50,639 bases of DNA, taken from the NCBI GenBank assembly GCA_964502145.1, contig CAZCVI010000051.1:1-50639 (forward strand), read 5' to 3'. Source of the stretch: CAZCVI01 sp964502145. GTDB taxonomy: Bacteria; Acidobacteriota; Aminicenantia; UBA2199. The position numbers and the translations under genes were made by a program. Each line of letters opens with the position of its first letter. Position 1 is the stretch's first letter. Below the pieces are notes generated by a model, which saw nothing but the letters and a program-made list of their open reading frames with translations, ran no database searches and was not told where the DNA came from. Positions 25,001 through 34,000 of this stretch are shown piece by piece.

Positions 25001-28000
25001 TACCGATTATGTACGACCCGTAGTGCAGAGCTTTGCAGGCGATGAAATTATTTTTGCGCTGGATGCAAAAATCACCGCTGATTTAAAGACTATTGTTGCT
25101 GACGCTGGCGCAACACCATATATCCTGATGCTCTCATTGTATACTGTTTTCTTGGCCAAAATAAGCAACCAGGAAGATATCGTCATTGGTACTCCCATTG
25201 CCGGACGCAGACATGCCGATCTGGAAAAAATTATCGGCATGTTTGTCAACACCTTGGCTTTGCGGAACTATCCCACCGGGGAAAAAACATTCAACCAATT
25301 TCTACAAGAAGTCAAGGAACGCACCATAAAAGCGTTCGAGAACCAGGATTACCAATATGAAGACTTGGTAGAAAAAGTCGCCGTGGCCAGGGAAATAAGC
25401 CGGAACCCGCTTTTTGATACCATGTTTACGTTCCAGACAATTGATACCCAAGCTGTAGACATACCCGGACTGCATTTAGCACCCTATGCACGGGAAGCCA
25501 AAACCTCGAAATTTGATCTCTCCTTAACCGCAGGCGAAGCCGACCAGAAGCTGGAGTTTATTTTCCAGTACAACACCCAATTATTTAATCGTGCAACCAT
25601 CCAGCGTTTTATTACCTATTTTGAACACCTTGTGACCCGCTTAATGGCAAATACAAACGTGCCAATCGCCACTGTGCAAATCATATCTGACGCGGAAAAG
25701 AACCAGCTTTTATATACATTCAACACTACCACCGCCGCCTATCCATCAACCAAAACCAGCCACCAATTATTTATCGAACAAGCCGCCCGCACTCCCGATC
25801 ATATGGCTACTACATCGGCAACCCCGGTGGGTCAAGCACAAAACCAATTCACCTACTCCCAATTAAACGAAACCTCCACTCAATTGGCAGAACGATTAAT
25901 CACCCAGGGTGTTTTACCTAAAACCATAGTGGCAATTATGGTAGAACCTTCCCCGCAATTAATGATCGGCATAATGGGTATCTTAAAAGCCGGTTGCGCC
26001 TATTTACCCATCAATCCCACCCTGCCAGCCGGACGTATTCAATATATCTTAAATGATTCCGCCATCTCTGTTTTAATATCATATCACCGCCCTAATGCCG
26101 AAACATACTTTGCTGGAACAATCATCTATCTGGAAGACCTAGATATATTTGATAGCCCTTTTCAAGCCAACCTTGTTGTAGATTCCCGTCCCAACGATCT
26201 GGCATATGTCATTTATACGTCCGGTTCCACCGGTCGACCCAAAGGTGTGGCGGTTGAACATGCGCAACTGGTCAATTTTGTGTTTCATATGTTCCATCAG
26301 TATGATGGAAATATAGATTATCAGGACCGTTGTTTGAGTCTCACCAATATCATGTTTGATGTCAGTGTATGGGAATTTTTCTTGCCCTTGTCCTTTGGTG
26401 CCCGGATTGTTTTTATGCCTGAGCAGAATAAATTCGATGTCTTCGCCCTGGTTCAGGTCATTGTGGAGGAGGGCATCACGTTAACTTATTTGCCCCCCGC
26501 GTTGTTAAAGCCTGTTTATGAAGAGTTAAAGAGACATCATCTTCCATTATTATTGAATAAAATGCTCGTGGGCGTTGAGCCTATTCCTGAAGATGTCTTA
26601 GAAGACTATCTTCATTTAAATCCCCGTCTGAAAATCATCAATGGGTACGGACCCACCGAGACCACCATCTGTGCCAGTTCCTACAATTACGTATCCCATC
26701 TTTCTGCGGGCAAAATCGTGCCGATTGGCAAACCACTGGCCAATAACCAGATCGTTTTGTTGGACCCCACCGACCACTTGGTTCCCATGGGAATAGCCGG
26801 TGAAATTTGTATTTCAGGAGCCGGTGTATCCAGGGGATATTTAAATAATCCTCAATTAACCATGGAAAAATATGTTCCCCATCCCTATTTGAATGGCCAA
26901 GTTATGTACCGTACCGGTGATATGGCGCGATTATTACCCGATGGCAACCTCCTCTTTATTGGCAGACGCGATACCCAACTCAAAATACGCGGTTATCGCA
27001 TTGAACTGGGCGAGATAGAAAATCAATTAATACACTCTTTACCTATCCGTCAAGCCGTGGTTCTTGCTAAAGAAGATAATGACGGCGATAAATATTTGAT
27101 TGCCTATTTTGTGGCAGACACCCTGCTTAGCGATAGCCAGATCAGAGACCATTTATTAACCAATTTACCCGAATACATGATCCCCGCGTACTTTGTGCCC
27201 ATGGAAAAAATACCCCTGAATGCCTCCGGTAAAGTCGACCGCCACGCCTTACCCGAACCGGAAATAAAAAAGACGGACCGTTTTGTCGCGCCCAGCAATG
27301 AAATAGAAATAAAATTGGCTGAAATATGGGCTGATATCTTGCATATAAACCCAGTAATGAATCCTATCGGCATAGATGATAACTTTTTCCAATTGGGCGG
27401 TCACTCCTTAAAAGCAACCTTGCTTACGGCACGTTTACACAAGGTACTCCGTGTCAAAATACCCCTGGGAGAGATATTCAAAACACCCACGATTCGTGGA
27501 TTATCTGGATATATAAAGAAGCAAGTAGAAGTAAACTATGATTCCATCCCCGCCGTGGAAGCCAAAGCATACTATCTCTTATCTTCCGTGCAGAAACGCT
27601 TGCACGTTCTCCAGCAAATGGATTTACAAGGCACCGGATATAATATCCCCGTATTCGTGACCTTGGAAGGTGTTCTGGATCAAGGAAAATTAGTCGTAGC
27701 CTTCAGAACATTGCTTGCCCGACACGAAAGCTTGAGAACCTCCTTTATGGCTATAAATGATGAATTGGTGCAGATCGTCCACCCGGAAGTGGACTTTGTT
27801 ATTGACTATTACGAAACGATACAACCCCAACCTTTTATTCGCCCCTTTGATTTGTCCCTAGCCCCCTTGATGCGTGTTGTATTGATAAAAAAAGAGTCGA
27901 ACCACTATGTCCTGATGATGGATATCCATCATATTATTGCCGATGGAACTTCTGCCGGGATCATTTTTAAAGAAATGATGACCCTTTACAGTGGTGGTCA

Positions 28001-31000
28001 ACTGCCCCCCTTACGTATTCAATATAAAGATTTTGCCGTTTGGCAGAGCGGACAAAATAATAAGGAAGCTTTGCTGATACTTGAAAAATTCTGGTTGCAA
28101 CAGTTTGCCGAAGAGATACCTGTTCTGAATCTGCCCACCGATTATCCCAGACCTATCGTGCAGAGTTTTGAAGGGGATCGGCTTGGTTTTGAACTGACGC
28201 CAGAGGAGACCCGTGCTTTAAAAACCTTGGCGTTAAGTCAGGATGTCACCATGTTCATGGTTCTTCTGGCCGCTTGCAACATCTGGTTGGCCAAATTAAG
28301 CGGCGATGAAGATATTGTTATTGGCTCGCCTATCGCTGCCAGAAGACACGAGGAGTTACAAAATATTGTCGGCATGTTTGTGAATACCCTGGTTTTACGG
28401 AATTATCCTACAAGGGTAAAAACCTTTAACGCTTTTTTAACCGAAATCAAAGCCAGGACCGTGGAGACCTTTCAAAATCAAGATTACCCCTTCGAGGACC
28501 TGGTAGACCGTGTGGTTAAAAATAGAGATACTTCGCGAAACCCCTTATTCGATGTTATGTTCGTATTCCAAAACATGGAGATGTCAGACATTATTATTCC
28601 CGGCTTGATATTAAAACCCTATCCCCAAAAAAACAAAACAGCCAAATTCGATCTGAACTTGACCGCCGTAGAACTAGAGAAAAACATTATATTCAGCCTG
28701 GAATACAGCACCAATTTATTTAAAGTGGAAACCATAGAGCGGTTTTGCCGTTATTTAAAAAATATTATCACCACGATTTCTACCACCCCCGCCGTAAGAA
28801 TCGGTGATATCCAGATTTTGGACAGAGAGGAAAAAGAGATAATTCTGGCCATGTCCAATGGTGCCCTTCAACCCATTGATCGCCAGAAAACCATTCATGG
28901 GATGTTTGAAAGAATTGCTCTGGCCAATCCAGATCACACTGCCCTTGTTTTTGCTGACCGTGCTCTCACCTATAAGCTGTTGAACTCGCAAGCCGATCAA
29001 TTGGCCCGCGTGTTACGTCAGCAGGGTGTAGGCAGAGATAGCATTGTTGGTTTGATGGTTGAGCGTTCCCTGGAAATGGTTATTGGCATGCTGGCGATTA
29101 TGAAAGCCGGGGGTGCTTATCTGGCTATTGACCCCAAGTTCCCACCCCAGCGAAAACAATTTATGATAGAAGATAGCCAGATGATTGCCTTATTGACTTA
29201 TTGTGATGTGGATGCCGACACCGCTTCCATTATTAAAAGTATTCCCTGTCTGGATATGTTTGATAAGACTATATGCCCCCCAATCATAGCAGACGACACA
29301 GAAAAACTTCCTCACATCAATCAAGGTTCCGATCTTGTCTACCTTATTTTTACTTCCGGTTCTACCGGGAAACCCAAAGGCGTCATGTTGGAACATACCA
29401 ATCTCGTGAACCTGATAGAATTCCAATATGCCTTTACCGCCATTGATTTCAGCACGGTATTGCAATTTACGACCAGTAGTTTTGATGTCTCTTTTCAAGA
29501 AATATTCTCGACCTTACTCGCTGGTGGTCAATTGGTATTAATTACTGAAGAGACCCGGAACAGTATCCCCGAATTATTCCAGCTCATTGTTAAACAGCAG
29601 ATTAAAACCCTCTTTTTTCCCATGTCTTTCTTGAAGATGATGTTTAGTGATAATCTTCATTTTAATCTCCCTGCCGGTCATATCCAGCATATTGTGACTG
29701 CGGGTGAACAGGTCGTGGTGGAGGAACGGTTCAGAAATTATCTACAGGAACATAAAATCTATCTCCACAATCATTACGGGCCATCAGAAACCCACGTGGT
29801 GACAACTTTAACTCTTAACCCTGACGAAGCTATCCCTGAATTTCCTGCCATCGGCAAACCGGTGATGAATACCAATATATATATCCTGGACAAAGCGCAA
29901 CAGCTATTGCCCGTTGGCATTGCCGGGGAATTGGTAGCCGGAGGCTTACAAGTGGGTAGGGGATACCTGGGCCGGGAAGAAGAAACACGACATAAATATC
30001 TAGAAAATAAATTCACAGGCAATGGTAAATTGTACCGCACTGGCGACATGGCCCGCTGGTTGGACAATGGGAATATTGAATTTTTAGGCCGCATTGATTT
30101 TCAAATTAAGATTCGCGGCATTCGCGTGGAACCCGGCGAAGTAGAAAGCCAATTAAAAAGAATCGATACTATAAAGGATGCCGTGGTGGTGGTGAAGCAA
30201 GAAGAAAAAGGCGAAAAGTACCTGTGCGCCTATATCGTATTCGCTACTGCTGCCAATGTCGACCTGACACAATTAAAGAATATCCTGGCCGCCCGTGTGC
30301 CCGAATATATGATGCCCGCTTATTTTGTACCCGTTGATAAAATCCCTTTGACTCCTACTGGAAAAGTCGACCGCAGGGCTTTACCCGATCCCGATATTTG
30401 TATTGGAAAAGATTACACACCGCCTCGGAATAGAACCGAACAACTGTTGGTCAAGATTTGGGCCGATATATTGGGCACAGAAAAAAACAAAATAGGTATC
30501 CACCACAACTTTTTCCATTTGGGGGGTCATTCTCTCAAAGCAATTATCTTGATTTCCAGGATTCACAAGGAATTGGATACCAAGATACCTTTGACCGAGA
30601 TATTTAAAAAACCCACTATTTCTCTGCTTTCCGAATATATCAACCATATCAAGCTGTTAAGCGGAGAAAAATTTATCCGCATCCAACCCGTGGAAGAGAA
30701 AGAATATTATCCCTTATCCTCGGCACAAAAACGTCTATTTTTCCTACAGCAAATGGACCCAGAAGGCACCGCGTATAATATTTCCGGTGCATGGATGATG
30801 GTCGGACGGTTAGATATACCCAGGCTTGAACAAGTCCTGACAACACTTATTCGCAGACATGAATGTTTCCGCACCTCTTTTACTGTAGTGGATGAAACAC
30901 CCCACCAATTCATCCATGCCCATGTCCCATTTGGTATTCAAGCCGTTGCGCTGTCAGAGATCCCGTCTTTCATTGGTCCCTTTGCTTTATCAAAAGCACC

Positions 31001-34000
31001 GTTGTTACGCGTGGGCTTGGTGAACGTGGCAGAACAGACGCATATATTTCTCATGGACATGCACCACATTATTTCCGATGGGATGTCAATGGAAATTATC
31101 GTCCACGAATTTGCCACTTATTTTGCGGGCCTGCCATTGCCTGCTTTACATCTCCAGTACAAGGACTATGCGGCATGGCAGAATAGTGAAAAAGAGAGTC
31201 AGAAACTGCGGGCACAAGAACAGTTCTGGAGAAAACAGTTTGCGGATGAAATACCGGTGTTAAATTTACCCACGGATTATCGCAGACCCCAGGTCCAGAG
31301 TTTTGACGGGGATGAATGCTATTTTGAACTGGGTGTTGATTGCACCGGTTCTTTAAAAGCAGTGGTGGCCGAGGCAGGAGCCACACTGTATATTCTGTTG
31401 TTGGCATTGTACACGATTTTCTTGGCAAAAGTAAGCCGCATGGAAGATATTGTCGTGGGTTCCCCTATCGCAGGACGTCCCCATGCGGACCTGGAAAAAA
31501 TTATCGGCATGTTTGTTAATACATTGGCTTTGCGGAACTATCCACGCGGGGAGAAAAAATTTACCGAGTTCCTCGCTGAAGTCACAGAAAGAACCTTAAA
31601 CGCCTTCGAGAATCAAGATTACCAGTATGAAGACTTGGTAGAGAAAGTAGTGGTGACCCGTGAAATAAGCCGGAACCCATTATTTGATACGATGTTTATC
31701 CTGCAAAATACGAGTACGGAACCTGTCGAAATCCCTGGGCTGCAATTAGTGCCCTATGCTCAGGAAGTGAAAACCACCAAGTTTGATCTCTCTTTAACAG
31801 CAGGTGAAGCCGATCAGAAGTTGAAGTTTATTTTCCAATACAACACTCAATTATTTACCAGAGAAACCATCCAGCGTTTTATCAGCTATTTTGAAAACAT
31901 GGTGACCTGTATAATGGCAAATAAAGAGATACCAATATCGGCTATCGCTATCATATCAGACGCGGAAAAGAACCAGATTTTATATGATTTCAACACTACA
32001 GCAGCAGCATACCCAGCAACCCAAACCATCCACGACTTATTCGCGGAACAAGCTATGCGAACACCAGATCACATTGCCATCATCGGGCCAAAAAACGGTG
32101 GGGGCCAATTAACTTACGCTGCATTAAATACTAAATCCAATCAATTGGCCCAGGTATTAATAGAAAATGGCATTTTACCCGATACCATTGTAGGAATAAA
32201 GATAAACCGTTCCATTGAGATGATCATCGGTATCCTGGGCATATTAAAATCCGGCGCCGCCTATCTTCCGATTGATCCCGAATCCCCCCAAGAGCGAATC
32301 CAATTTATGCTCTCTGACAGCGCCGCTAAAATCCTAATAACAGCTCAATTCATCCAAGAAGCCACTTCTATTTCTCCCATAACTCCCATAACTCCCGTTA
32401 CTCACGTAACTCCCATACTTCCCAGACTTCCCATCACTCCCATCACTCCCACAACTCTCGCCTACATCATCTACACTTCCGGCACCACTGGCAAACCCAA
32501 GGGCGTTATGATTGAGCACCGCAGTATCTTTAATACCATCTACTATCGCCAACAAAATTATAAAATGACAATCCACCATCGCGCATTGCAATTGTTTTCA
32601 TTTGTGTTTGATGGCTTTTTAACCTCCTTTTTTACGCCCATTGTTTCTGGGGCTGCGGTTGTGCTGGTAAGTGCAGATGAGGCAAAAGATACAGCCCGTA
32701 TCGTTGAAATAATCGTGAAGCTGGGCATCACTCATTTCATTTGTGTACCGTCGTTATACCGCTGGTTACTGGAAACGTCCACGGGAAAAGAATTATCCGG
32801 CTTAAAAGTAGTCACGCTGGCGGGTGAGTGGGTTCAACCGGCGCTGGTGGAAAAAAGTAAGCAACATACTCCTTTGCTGGAGCTTGTTAATGAGTATGGA
32901 CCGACAGAAAGCAGTGTTCTGGCCTCTATGTACAGGAACATTCAACTGGAAGCCACTATTTCCATTGGTAAACCAATTGCCAATACTAGTCTATATATTA
33001 TTGATCAAGACAACCATCTGGTTCCGATTGGTATACCTGGGCAATTGGTGTTATCGGGTCAGGGTCTGGCACGCGGGTATTTGAACAACCAAGAATTAAC
33101 GCAAGACAAATTTTTCGCCCTCTCCATATCATCCACCAATTTCTACAAAACCGGCGATCTGGCCCGTTGGCGCGCAGATGGAAATATCGAATTCTTGGGC
33201 CGCATGGATGATCAGGTAAAAATCAGAGGATTCAGGATTGAATTGGGTGAGATTGAAAATGTTTTATTAAAACATGAGCAGATAAAAGATACTGTCGTCA
33301 TTGTAAGGGAAGATAAAACCGGCGATAAGAGTCTGATTGCCTATTTTGTTGCCGACCTTGAGCTACGCAGTACTGAATTACGAGACTATTTATTAAACAA
33401 TTTACCGGATTATATGGTCCCAGCCTACTTCATGCAGTTAGAAAAAATACCGCTGACCACCAATGGCAAAGTAAACAAAAAGGCGTTGCCACTACCTGAA
33501 GCCAATCCCATTTTAGCGAATTATGATCCACCACGCACTGGAATTGAAAAGCAATTGGCTGTACTATGGTCCCAGTTACTGGGCATTGAAAAAATTGGCA
33601 GTACGGATAATTTTTTTGCATTGGGTGGGCATTCACTTAAAGCGACCACATTGATCGCCAAAATACATAAAGCCTTGGATATTAAAATTGATTTGGTCCA
33701 GATATTCAAGAATCCGACTATAAGGGGTCTGGCCACATTTATAAACGAGTGTGCCAAAGAAAAATATCTGGCCATTGAAGCTGCGGAAGAGAGAGGCTTT
33801 TATGAACTCTCTTACAACCAAAAACGACTCTGGTTTATTCAGCAATTGACTCCCCACAGTTCCGCTTATAATATGCCGGGAATGGTTCTGCTAAATCAAA
33901 GCATGGACCAAAAAGTAATCGAAAAAACTCTGCAACGGATTAGCGCACGTCATGAAAGTTTCAGGACCGGGTTTATCATCGTTAATGAAAAACCTGTCCA

